From contig JAGYOC010000114.1 of the NCBI GenBank assembly GCA_018399795.1, forward strand, positions 1 to 20,315: a stretch of DNA of 20,315 bases, read 5' to 3'. Under the pieces are notes generated by a model. The model did no database searches. It worked only from the letters and a program-made list of their open reading frames with translations, and was not told the origin of the DNA. Positions 13,877 to 20,315 of this stretch are shown piece after piece. Made by a program: the position numbers and the translations under genes. The first letter of the stretch is position 1; every line of letters begins with the position of its first letter. The DNA comes from Dehalococcoidales bacterium (GTDB lineage Bacteria; Chloroflexota; Dehalococcoidia; Dehalococcoidales; UBA5760).

Positions 13877-14803
13877 ATGAGCATCATTGTATCAGGTTCT
13901 CTGGCCTATGATAGGATAATGGACTTTCCGGAGAAGTTTTCCGACCATATACTTCCCGACAAGCTGCATGTACTGAACGTATCCTTCACCGTAAACGGTA
14001 TGGTCGAGAAGCTGGGGGGGACTGCGGGCAACATTGCTTATGCCCTCTCACTGCTGGGGGAAAACCCGGTAATACTGGCTACAATCGGCCAGGACTACCA
14101 CAAGTATTTCCAATCGCTTACCGGCAAGAACATCGCTACAGACGGTATCCGCATTATCGAGGGGGAATTTACCGCCAGTGCCTATATCACCACCGACCGT
14201 GCGGATAACCAGATTACCGGTTTCAATCCCGGCGCGATGAAGTATCCCTCCCGCTTCGATTTCGACGGCGTCAAGCCGGAAGGAAGTATTGTGATCGTTG
14301 CTCCGGGCAACCTCGAGGATATGATGAATTATCCCCGTAGCTGTCGGTCCAGGGGCATCGACTACATCTTTGACCCAGGACAGTCAATACCAATGTGGGA
14401 TGCTCAGAACCTTGCCGTCAGCATAGAAGGTGCCCGAATACTTATCTCCAATGACTACGAGCTCGAGCTCATCATGGACAAGACGGGGCTTGGCAAAAAC
14501 AGGTTGCTGGAAAAAACGGGTACCATCATCACCACCCTGGGGGAGAAGGGCTCCCGCGTTTGCACCGCCGAAGGTGAAATCGATATCCTCCCTGCCGGTA
14601 TCAAAAAGGTCCTGGACCCGACCGGGGCTGGGGATGCCTACCGGGCGGGACTCATCAAGGGGCTGGTCGAAGGAAAAGGTATCCGGGATGCTGCCGTGAT
14701 GGGCAGCGTATGTGCCGCTTTCGCCGTGGAGAGTTACGGCACCCAGGAATACTTTTTTAGCCCGCAGGAATTCCAGGAAAGGCTGCGAGATTATCTTGCC
14801 TGA
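13877..14803 (+). CDS. PfkB-family kinase, adenosine/nucleoside kinase-like
   Basis: A 308-residue PfkB kinase. The N-terminal GGTAGN (residues 47-52) and C-terminal DPTGAGDAYRAG (247-258, catalytic Asp253) are intact. GSLAYDRIMDFPEKF and the SNDYELELI stretch (191-199) resemble the archaeal MJ0406-type nucleoside kinases and bacterial adenosine/ribokinase-like members more than fructokinase. I start it at ATG 13877, where MSIIVSGSLAYD begins the first strand of the fold; the frame is open back to 13793 but that part overlaps the divergent promoter. There is no ribosome-binding site, consistent with a leaderless transcript. It is unrelated in detail to the kinase at 592-1578: GGTAGN against GGSAAN, and no long insertion. 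A GC-rich, T-tailed sequence after its stop may terminate it. Confidence 0.9.
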   Translation: MSIIVSGSLAYDRIMDFPEKFSDHILPDKLHVLNVSFTVNGMVEKLGGTAGNIAYALSLLGENPVILATIGQDYHKYFQSLTGKNIATDGIRIIEGEFTASAYITTDRADNQITGFNPGAMKYPSRFDFDGVKPEGSIVIVAPGNLEDMMNYPRSCRSRGIDYIFDPGQSIPMWDAQNLAVSIEGARILISNDYELELIMDKTGLGKNRLLEKTGTIITTLGEKGSRVCTAEGEIDILPAGIKKVLDPTGAGDAYRAGLIKGLVEGKGIRDAAVMGSVCAAFAVESYGTQEYFFSPQEFQERLRDYLA

Positions 14804-14808
14804 ATCCT

Positions 14809-14831
14809 CCCGGGCCGGGCCGGCGTTTTTT
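14809..14831 (+). terminator. Possible terminator after the second PfkB kinase
   Basis: A self-complementary GC-rich block (CCCGGGCCGGGCCGGCG, 14809-14825) is followed by six T (14826-14831). The stem is short and can fold in several registers, and GTTTTTT (14825-14831) can also pair with AAAAAAC (14838-14844), so the call is tentative. Confidence 0.4.
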
Positions 14832-14912
14832 ACCCGCAAAAAACAGGTGATTTTGCCGTGCTAGCAGTATATATAGATGCAGCATTTTATTATCTGAAAA
14901 GGGGTTCTTTAT

Positions 14913-14941
14913 TGCGCCCTTTAACCTGACCGTGTTATAAT
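14913..14941 (+). promoter_or_regulatory. Probable promoter of the nusA operon
   Basis: A perfect -10 TATAAT (14936-14941) follows TTGCGC (14913-14918) after 17 bases. Transcription would start near 14948, so the T-arm-like hairpin at 14967-14987 lies in the transcribed leader about 20 bases downstream and 43 bases before the nusA ATG. Confidence 0.55.
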
Positions 14942-14953
14942 TCTAGCAGGTGA

Positions 14954-14996
14954 AGAATGAGTTGTGAAGTGGGTTCGAATCCCACTTTTTTATTCT
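14954..14996 (+). promoter_or_regulatory. Terminator-like, tRNA T-arm-like hairpin in the nusA leader
   Basis: AAGTGGG (14967-14973) pairs with CCCACTT (14981-14987) around loop TTCGAAT, and Ts continue to 14991 (six in all, two of them in the stem). AGAAT (14954-14958) can pair with ATTCT (14992-14996) to lengthen the structure. GTGGG-TTCGAAT-CCCAC exactly matches the T-arm pattern of tRNAs, but no acceptor, D or anticodon arm or CCA surrounds it. It may be an attenuator of nusA or a decayed tRNA. Confidence 0.55.
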
Positions 14997-15029
14997 GTAA
15001 AGATAATAAATTGGGGGGCTTGAGCTAAG

Positions 15030-16487
15030 ATGAAAAGCGACTTTGTGCTCGCTATTACACAGCTTGCGGCTGAGAAAAACCTTCCCCAGGACGTGGTTAT
15101 CAAGGCAGTGGAAAATGCTTTGGTGTCGGCCTACAGGAAGGACAGCTTTACCGCCAACCAGAATATCGCCGTCAGGATTAATCCCGGGAGCGGGACGGTG
15201 CAGGTGTGGGCCGAGAAGGTCGTGGTTGATGAACCGCAGGACCTTCGCCAGGAAATGTCTCTGGCAAAAGCGCGGGAGATAAAACCGGATATTGAAATCG
15301 GAGATACCATCGAGGTTGAGGACACTCCTCATAATGCCGGCCGTATCGCGGCCCAAACTGCCAAGCAGGTAATACTGCAGCGTCTTCACGAAGCCGAGCA
15401 TACCGCTATATATGAGGAGTATGCTGACAAGACAGGGGAGGTTCTCACCGGGGTTGTCCGTCGTTTCGACCACAAGCAGATTTATGTTGATTTGGGTCGG
15501 ACAGAAGCAGTGCTGCCACCGGTTGAGCAGATGCATAACGATAGGTACCGCGTCGGTCAGAGAATTAAGGTCTATGTTCTTGATATAGCCCAGACACCAC
15601 GGGGCCCCCAGGTAATCGTATCACGAACGCACAGGGGCCTTTTGCAGCGGCTTTTTGATCTGGAGGTTCCGGAGATTGGCAGCGGCGTGGTGGAGATTGT
15701 AGCGGTGGCGCGCGAAGCCGGTTTCCGCAGCAAGATCGCGGTTGCCGCACGGCAGGAAGGAATCGACCCGGTCGGCTGTTGTGTGGGACTCCGTGGCATC
15801 AGGATACAGAGTATCGTCAATGAACTGAACGGGGAGAAAATCGACGTTGTAATGTGGAGTGCGGATACGCGCTCCTTCATAACCAGCGCCCTCAGTCCTG
15901 CCCGGGTGATGGACGTGAGGATAAATGGCGATGCCGTGACGGCAGTTATCCCTGACCAGCAGCTTTCCCTGGCTATCGGCAGGGAGGGGCAGAATGTGCG
16001 CCTTGCGGCCAAGCTTACCGGCTGGCGTATCGACATCAAGAGCGCCTCCGAGGCGGAAAAAGAGATAAAGGAAATGCCGGTACCGGCCATCGAGCCGGAG
16101 GCTGTAGCAACACCGCCGGCGGAGGATGATGGTCTATCCTCTGCTGGGATTCCCGATATCGTAGAGCCGGTTGAGGAGACTGAGACCGAGGCTCCCCCCG
16201 AAGCCGTAGAGGATGAAGGGGAGGAATTCGGGGAGCCGGTTGAGCCTGAAGAGGTTGTGGCTCCGGAACTGGTCAAGGAGCCGGAAGAGGCCATGGAAAA
16301 GCCTGCTATCCGGTTTGCTGAAGATGTAATGAGGCCGGAACCGGTAAAAACCGGGGCCAGGTCGAAGAAGAAGAAGAAAAAGAAGGGCGCTTCCGGTAAG
16401 GAAAACGCTGAAGACGGTATAAAAATAAAGCGGATGCGGCGAGTCACAGACGAGATAGATATCGATGAAACAGAGGATTATGGTTAA
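15030..16487 (+). CDS. nusA: Transcription elongation/termination factor NusA
   Basis: A 485-residue NusA, which binds RNA polymerase and nascent RNA to control pausing, termination and antitermination. The N-terminal polymerase-binding domain covers about 1-125, S1 about 133-200 (GEVLTGVVRRFDHKQIYVDLG), and two KH domains about 200-345, including the LAIGREGQNVRLAAKLTGW signature. From about 346 the protein is a long low-complexity tail, rich in Pro, Glu and Val, then Lys-rich with seven consecutive Lys, and ending acidic. The tail replaces the AR repeats of enterobacterial NusA and is specific to this lineage. No rimP lies upstream, unlike in many bacteria; the gene starts the operon directly after a structured leader. 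The rnpM start overlaps its stop. Autoregulation through the leader hairpin is plausible because NusA modulates such terminators. Confidence 0.97.
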   Translation: MKSDFVLAITQLAAEKNLPQDVVIKAVENALVSAYRKDSFTANQNIAVRINPGSGTVQVWAEKVVVDEPQDLRQEMSLAKAREIKPDIEIGDTIEVEDTPHNAGRIAAQTAKQVILQRLHEAEHTAIYEEYADKTGEVLTGVVRRFDHKQIYVDLGRTEAVLPPVEQMHNDRYRVGQRIKVYVLDIAQTPRGPQVIVSRTHRGLLQRLFDLEVPEIGSGVVEIVAVAREAGFRSKIAVAARQEGIDPVGCCVGLRGIRIQSIVNELNGEKIDVVMWSADTRSFITSALSPARVMDVRINGDAVTAVIPDQQLSLAIGREGQNVRLAAKLTGWRIDIKSASEAEKEIKEMPVPAIEPEAVATPPAEDDGLSSAGIPDIVEPVEETETEAPPEAVEDEGEEFGEPVEPEEVVAPELVKEPEEAMEKPAIRFAEDVMRPEPVKTGARSKKKKKKKGASGKENAEDGIKIKRMRRVTDEIDIDETEDYG

Positions 16488-16752
16488 GCATATTCCACAA
16501 CGCACCTGTGTGGCCTGCCGCACGGTAAAGTCGAAACGTGAGCTTGCCCGGCTGGTCCGAATGCCAGGCGGGGATGTCGAGATTGACCGGAGTGGCAAGG
16601 CACCGGGGCGCGGTGCCTACTTGTGCCGTAACCTGGAGTGCTGGGAAGCCGGTTTAAAAGGCAACCGCCTGAGTCATACTTTGCGCACTACGGTTAGCAA
16701 AGACAATCTGGAACGGCTTATGGAGCAGGGTAGAAACATCTGGGAGGATTGA
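16480..16752 (+). CDS. rnpM: RnpM/YlxR family RNA-binding protein
   Basis: A 90-residue YlxR protein, small and basic, found between nusA and infB in many bacteria. In Bacillus it has been linked to RNase P regulation, hence the name RnpM. The signature RTCVACR near the N-terminus and GRGAYLC in the middle are present, together with a basic groove ([11 protein letters not shown]). I start it at ATG 16480, preceded by AGAGGA at good distance and overlapping the nusA stop by 8 bases; a start at 16465 would overlap by 23. The infB start follows 7 bases after its stop. The family call is secure; its exact role in this organism is unknown. Confidence 0.93.
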   Translation: MVKHIPQRTCVACRTVKSKRELARLVRMPGGDVEIDRSGKAPGRGAYLCRNLECWEAGLKGNRLSHTLRTTVSKDNLERLMEQGRNIWED

Positions 16753-16759
16753 TACACGT

Positions 16760-18595
16760 ATGGCAGGAACGAAACGGACGACCAATGGTCCGGGTGTTGC
16801 CGGGAAGAAGAAGGTTAACGGTTCATCTCCGGCGGATAAACAACCGGTTGAGATACCGGCCAACTGCAGTGTTCGGCAACTGGCTGAGATAACGGATAGC
16901 ACCGAAATCGATGTCATAAAGCAGTTAATGCGAAATGGCATAATGGCCAATATCAACCAAATGGTCAGCTACGAGATGGCTTCTGAGGTGGTGACCGCGC
17001 TCGGTTACCAGCCTGGTCCGTGTCCCGACTCGGCGCATAGTAGGGCTGCTGTCGGAGGTGCTAAGAAAAGGGGAGCGGCATCAGGAGAAGGAGATTCGAA
17101 AAACCTGAGGCCCCGGCCGCCCGTGGTTACCATTATGGGGCATGTCAACCATGGTAAGACAAGGTTGCTGGATGCTATCCGGCAGACCAATGTGATGGAA
17201 GGAGAGGCGGGTGGCATTACCCAGCATATCGGGGCCTACCAGGCGGAAGTGGACGGCAAGAGGGTGACTTTCCTGGATACACCGGGGCATGAGGCCTTTA
17301 CTGCTATGCGGGCCCATGGTGCCCAGGTGACCGACATCGTTGTTCTGATTGTCGCTGTCGATGACGGCGTAATGCCGCAGACCCGGGAGGCCATCGACCA
17401 TGCTCAGGCTGCCGGCACTCCTATACTGGTGGCACTGAACAAGATGGACAAGGCGGGCGAAAATGCGGATAAGACCAAGCAACAGCTGGCTGAAGCCGGC
17501 CTTGTTGTCGAGGAATGGGGAGGAGATATCATCTGCGTACCCATTTCGGCAAAGGAAAAGACGGGAATTCACGAACTGCTGGAGAACCTCCTGCTCCTTG
17601 CGGAAATGGAGGATCTCAAGGCCAATCCCACCAATCCGGCATCGGGGGTTGTTATCGAGGCCAGGCTGGATAAGTCCCGGGGGCCGCTGGCTACCGTGTT
17701 GATCAATGACGGGTTTCTGAAAGTCGGTGATACCGTTGTTTGCGGCATAACCAGAGGTAGGGTTAAGGCGATGTTTGATTATGCCGGCAGGCGGGTAAAA
17801 GAGGCCGAGCCGGCGACGCCGGTGGAAGTACTGGGCCTTGGTAGAGTGCCTCAGGTTGGGGATATCCTGAAAGCGGTATCCGGAGATACGGAGGCACAGG
17901 GATTGATTGAGCAGGAGTCAAAGCAGAGGCGTCAGGAGCCCGGGAGGGTAAATCTGAGCAATCTTTATGACCAGCTCAGCGCCGGTAAGGTCAAGGAGTT
18001 GGATATCATTCTCAAGGTTGATGTCCGGGGCAGCATGGAGCCGATAAAGGGTTCGCTGGAGGATCTGGGAACGGAAGAGGTGCAGGTCAGGATTATTCAC
18101 AGTGGCACCGGCAATATTACGGAGAGCGATGTGATGCTCGCCAGTGCCTCCAAAGGAATAATAATTGGTTTTGGCGTCAGTGCCGAGTCTGGTGCGCAGC
18201 GTCTGGCCGAGATAGAGGGCGTTAGCATCCGAACCTATGACGTTATCTATGATATGCTAAGCGACGTCGACAGTGCCCTGAAGGGGATGCTGGAGCCTTC
18301 CTACGTTGAGGTTATCGAGGGTCGTGCCGAGGTGCGAGGAGTATTTCCGGCCGGGAAGAAGGAAGAGGTTGCCGGTGTCTATGTTAATGAGGGCAGGGTT
18401 TACCGTGGTGCTTCAGTGAGAGCGCTGCGCGGGGAAAAGGTATTGTGTGAGTCTACCGTGAACAGCCTCAGGCGCTTCAAGGATGATGTCAAGGATGTAT
18501 CCGCCGGCTATGAGTGTGGTGTGGGTGTAAAAGACTTCAAGGGCTTCCAGGTGGGTGATATCTTGGAGTTCTTCAAAACGGAAGCAAGGCGCTAG
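16760..18595 (+). CDS. infB: Translation initiation factor IF-2, short form
   Basis: A 611-residue IF-2, the GTPase that brings initiator tRNA to the 30S subunit and joins the 50S. An IF2_N domain lies at about 30-85, a short Gly/Ala linker to 115, and the G domain begins at [13 protein letters not shown]1 reads GHVNHGKT (127-134), where almost all IF-2 and EF-Tu-type factors have GHVDHGKT; the Asn130 codon is AAC at 17147-17149. The other G motifs are normal: DTPGHEAF (173-180), NKMD (227-230) and SAKEKTG. Domains II, III and the fMet-binding C2 domain follow, ending near the C-terminus. The N-terminal region is far shorter than the enterobacterial one. Sits between rnpM and rbfA in the usual order. 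GGGAGG lies 12 bases upstream of the ATG. Confidence 0.97.
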   Translation: MAGTKRTTNGPGVAGKKKVNGSSPADKQPVEIPANCSVRQLAEITDSTEIDVIKQLMRNGIMANINQMVSYEMASEVVTALGYQPGPCPDSAHSRAAVGGAKKRGAASGEGDSKNLRPRPPVVTIMGHVNHGKTRLLDAIRQTNVMEGEAGGITQHIGAYQAEVDGKRVTFLDTPGHEAFTAMRAHGAQVTDIVVLIVAVDDGVMPQTREAIDHAQAAGTPILVALNKMDKAGENADKTKQQLAEAGLVVEEWGGDIICVPISAKEKTGIHELLENLLLLAEMEDLKANPTNPASGVVIEARLDKSRGPLATVLINDGFLKVGDTVVCGITRGRVKAMFDYAGRRVKEAEPATPVEVLGLGRVPQVGDILKAVSGDTEAQGLIEQESKQRRQEPGRVNLSNLYDQLSAGKVKELDIILKVDVRGSMEPIKGSLEDLGTEEVQVRIIHSGTGNITESDVMLASASKGIIIGFGVSAESGAQRLAEIEGVSIRTYDVIYDMLSDVDSALKGMLEPSYVEVIEGRAEVRGVFPAGKKEEVAGVYVNEGRVYRGASVRALRGEKVLCESTVNSLRRFKDDVKDVSAGYECGVGVKDFKGFQVGDILEFFKTEARR

Positions 18596-18618
18596 TCCTC
18601 CCGGGAAGGGGTAACAAT

Positions 18619-18987
18619 TTGTCGCATCGTATAGAGCAGGTGAACATGCTCATCCGTCGTGAGCTCAGCGAGTTGATACAGCATCAGGTCAAGGACCCCC
18701 GGCTCACCAAGTTTATCTCTGTTACCGAGGTTTCTACCTCACCCGACCTGAAACATGCTCGGGTATTCGTTAGCTGTATTGGCAGCGATACGAAGGACCA
18801 GGAAGTCCTCACTGCACTGGGGGCGGCTTCTGGGTTTCTGCGAAACGAGATGTCCCATCATCTCAAGCTGCGGCGTATTCCGGACCTGAGTTTCATTTGG
18901 GATGATTCCATACGGCACGGGGACTATGTCCTGAAACTTATCGAGCAGGCCACCGGTGATAATCAGGGCCGTCCGCAAAGTGGCTGA
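18619..18987 (+). CDS. rbfA: Ribosome-binding factor A
   Basis: A 122-residue RbfA, a KH-fold protein that binds immature 30S subunits and helps mature the 5' end of 16S rRNA, important for growth in the cold. The N-terminus SHRIEQVNMLIRRELSELI, the central VTEVSTSPDLKHARVFVS and the C-terminal RRIPDLSFIWDDSI are all typical. The start is TTG 18619 with GGGAAGGGG upstream; the alternative ATG at 18646 would cut the first helix. It is 23 bases after infB and 2 bases before truB. The short C-terminal extension (DNQGRPQSG) is not conserved. Confidence 0.95.
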   Translation: MSHRIEQVNMLIRRELSELIQHQVKDPRLTKFISVTEVSTSPDLKHARVFVSCIGSDTKDQEVLTALGAASGFLRNEMSHHLKLRRIPDLSFIWDDSIRHGDYVLKLIEQATGDNQGRPQSG

Positions 18988-18989
18988 TT

Positions 18990-19889
18990 TTGGACGGCAT
19001 ACTCAATATCAATAAACCACCGGGTATAACCTCATTTTATGTCGTGGCCCGCGTCAGGAGTTTGACCGGGGAGAAGCGGGTGGGGCATGCTGGTACGCTG
19101 GACCCTGATGCTACCGGGGTTTTGCCGATATGTCTGGGCAAGGGAACACGGGTTGTCGAATTCCTCGTTGACACCACCAAAGTATATCGTGCCCGGATAC
19201 ACCTTGGTATAGCCACCGATACCGGTGATAAAAGCGGCCGGGTTATTCGACAGAGGGCCACGTCCGGAATCGAAAGGGAACACCTCGAATCACTATTCTC
19301 GTCCTTTTTGGGTACGGTTGAGCAAACTCCGCCCATGTACAGTGCCGTAAAGCATCGTGGCAAACGTCTCTATGAGCTTGCCAGGGCGGGTATTGAGGTG
19401 GAGAGGAAAAGCAGGGCCGTTCAGATTCATTGCCTTGACCTTACGGAATGGCAACCGCCGCTGGCCACTCTGGAGATTGTATGTGGGAAGGGTACCTATG
19501 TACGTACCCTGGTTGATGACCTGGGTAATGTACTGGGTTGTGGGGCCACCCTCGATAGCCTGTCCCGTTTGAGGTGTGGCGTTTTCGATATCGGAGAATC
19601 CGTTTCACTGGAGATGTTTGATGCTGCCTGTCGCCACGGCTGCTGGCAGCACCTCGTTTATCCGTTGGATACAGTGCTTCTGGACTGGCCTGCCGTGGTG
19701 GTCGGCGAGAGGCAATGCCAGCTTATACGAAACGGCCAGACCTTGCCGCTGGAAAATGAGTTGAGCGAGAGGGGTGGTGGCCTGAATAGACTTTATTGTC
19801 GTGCCTACTCTCTTGACGGTAGCTTCCTGGCCGTGTTACGCTTCAACCCGGGAAGTAACCGGTGGCAGCCGGTAAAGGTTTTTGTATAA
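18990..19889 (+). CDS. truB: tRNA pseudouridine(55) synthase
   Basis: A 299-residue TruB, which converts U55 of the tRNA T loop to pseudouridine and also acts as a tRNA folding chaperone. The N-terminal DGILNINKPPGITS and the catalytic block GHAGTLDPDATGVLP, with Asp38 as the nucleophile, are intact. Later motifs Y-R-A-R-I-H-L-G and KGTYVRTLVDDLG are typical, and the end looks like a PUA-type C-terminal domain. The start is TTG 18990, two bases after the rbfA stop, with little Shine-Dalgarno sequence, so translational coupling to rbfA is likely. It closes the nusA operon; rpsO, ribF and pnp, which follow in many bacteria, are not here. Confidence 0.96.
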   Translation: MDGILNINKPPGITSFYVVARVRSLTGEKRVGHAGTLDPDATGVLPICLGKGTRVVEFLVDTTKVYRARIHLGIATDTGDKSGRVIRQRATSGIEREHLESLFSSFLGTVEQTPPMYSAVKHRGKRLYELARAGIEVERKSRAVQIHCLDLTEWQPPLATLEIVCGKGTYVRTLVDDLGNVLGCGATLDSLSRLRCGVFDIGESVSLEMFDAACRHGCWQHLVYPLDTVLLDWPAVVVGERQCQLIRNGQTLPLENELSERGGGLNRLYCRAYSLDGSFLAVLRFNPGSNRWQPVKVFV

Positions 19890-19969
19890 CAGGCCCTTTA
19901 CTTCCTGTGGTACAGTTGATTTTCCGGTGGAAGTTGGAGAGATTTTATAGATTTTGTCCCGGAAATACC

Positions 19970-19997
19970 TTGACATACTGCGGATAACTGTTATAGT
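19970..19997 (+). promoter_or_regulatory. Strong sigma70-type promoter of the DUF5679 gene
   Basis: Consensus TTGACA (19970-19975), a 16-base spacer and TATAGT (19992-19997) predict a start near 20004. An inverted repeat, TTTCCGG (19921-19927) and CCGGAAA (19959-19965), sits just upstream of the -35 box and might be a regulator site. No clear terminator for truB was found in 19890-19969. Confidence 0.7.
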
Positions 19998-20037
19998 AGT
20001 ATGGTTTGGTTTTTAATAATCCGACCGGAGGGAGAAA

Positions 20038-20190
20038 ATGGGAGAGCAGCACGAAGCGTATTGTTTTAAATGCAGAGCCAAAGTAGTAATGACGGAACAT
20101 GAGCATATTACTCTGAAGAACGGGAAACCGGCGGTAAGGGGCATATGCCCCAATTGTGGTACCAAGGTGTTTAGAATTGGTGAGGGATAG
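20038..20190 (+). CDS. DUF5679-type small zinc-ribbon protein
   Basis: A 50-residue protein whose start follows GGAGGGAG at ideal distance. It contains CFKC near residues 9-12 and CPNC at about 37-40, so one zinc site of the CxxC...CxxC type. The pattern AYCFKCRAKVVM, a central TLKNGKPAVRG, and the ending CPNCGTKVFRIG match DUF5679, a family of about 50 residues common in Chloroflexota and some archaea with no known function. It has its own strong promoter and terminator and therefore is an independent, probably well expressed unit. Similarity to small ribosome-associated zinc proteins suggests nucleic-acid or ribosome contact, but that is a guess. Confidence 0.88.
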   Translation: MGEQHEAYCFKCRAKVVMTEHEHITLKNGKPAVRGICPNCGTKVFRIGEG

Positions 20191-20215
20191 GCTAAACCGG
20201 CCTGTCCTTTACCAT

Positions 20216-20273
20216 GTTATCAATAAAAATATTTGGAAGCAGGTTACAGGTCTGCTTGTCTGATAACGTTTTT
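20216..20273 (+). terminator. Intrinsic terminator of the DUF5679 gene
   Basis: GTTATCA (20216-20222) pairs with TGATAAC (20261-20267), enclosing an inner stem AAGCAG (20237-20242) with CTGCTT (20252-20257). Five T follow at 20269-20273. It lies 26 bases past the stop codon. Confidence 0.65.
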
Positions 20274-20304
20274 CTTTATAAAAGGCAAGAGGCCTTCTTT
20301 GCTG

Positions 20305-20315
20305 AGAAAGGAGAG
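20305..20315 (+). promoter_or_regulatory. Shine-Dalgarno sequence of a gene beyond the window
   Basis: The window ends in GAGAAAGGAGAG, a strong ribosome-binding sequence, so a plus-strand gene probably starts within about ten bases after the end. Confidence 0.45.

Noticed and set aside
14967..14992. A functional tRNA gene upstream of nusA
   Set aside because: Only the T-arm is present. The seven bases after it (TTTTTTA) have no matching 5' acceptor strand, and no D arm, anticodon arm or CCA is visible. Kept instead as a leader hairpin.
16360..16390. Programmed slippage at the Lys codon run of nusA
   Set aside because: The run mixes AAG and AAA codons with no long homopolymer, slippery heptamer or downstream stimulator, and the downstream frame continues normally to the rnpM overlap.
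15572..16447. A 291-codon minus-strand open frame inside nusA
   Set aside because: It is the mirror of the repetitive Glu/Pro/Lys tail of NusA (Ser/Phe/Gly runs); low-complexity codons leave the opposite strand open by chance.
1..20315. CRISPR array, insertion sequence, rRNA, or phage genes
   Set aside because: No regularly spaced short repeats, transposase motifs, rRNA stretches or phage structural proteins were seen; the only tandem repeat is coding.

Overview
The window most resembles a chromosomal segment from a Chloroflexota bacterium, probably class Dehalococcoidia. This placement is inferred from gene content: a bacterial nusA-rnpM-infB-rbfA-truB block without rimP, an aspS-tig-clpP operon, a short DUF5679 zinc-ribbon protein, a B12-binding radical SAM protein and bacterial RRM proteins. 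No rRNA or other decisive marker is present.

Layout, left to right. (1) 1-1578, plus strand: the 3' part of a HAD-family phosphatase-like gene, then a PfkB sugar/nucleoside kinase. (2) 1582-5341, minus strand: a tightly coupled operon aspS-tig-clpP, joined by two 4-base ATGA overlaps, covering aspartyl-tRNA charging, nascent-chain folding and proteolysis. It starts at a recognisable promoter with a TTG start codon. (3) 5542-6113: a small unknown helical protein (minus) and a complete tRNA-Lys(CTT) with its own promoter and encoded CCA. (4) 6114-8049: an A+T-richer stretch with an MFS transporter, coding debris and a truncated membrane-anchored surface-protein tail, which looks like an accessory insertion beside the tRNA. 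(5) 8035-12718, plus strand: the most unusual region. A promoter and a long leader with a Shine-Dalgarno-sequestering hairpin precede a zinc-ribbon protein. A coiled-coil protein built of 40-residue tandem repeats, a B12-binding radical SAM protein, two tandem RRM proteins and an RhlE-like RNA helicase with DEGD instead of DEAD follow. The mix of RRMs, helicase and structured leader suggests an RNA-remodelling or cold/stress-response module; this is inference. (6) 12840-14803: an SDR oxidoreductase (minus) divergent from a second PfkB kinase (plus), with back-to-back promoters, a perfect palindrome in the SDR leader and a probably leaderless kinase mRNA. (7) 14913-19889, plus strand: the transcription/translation operon nusA-rnpM-infB-rbfA-truB, whose leader carries a terminator-like hairpin that matches a tRNA T-arm. 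(8) 19970-20315: a 50-residue DUF5679 gene with its own strong promoter and terminator, then the Shine-Dalgarno sequence of a gene beyond the window.

Regions 2 and 7 are ordinary gene-expression housekeeping. Points to check there are an Asn in the IF2 P-loop where Asp is canonical, and AspRS residues that suggest a non-discriminating enzyme. Several starts are TTG (aspS, the radical SAM gene, the helicase, rbfA, truB). Promoter and hairpin calls were made by eye; family assignments rest on motifs read from translations, not on database searches.
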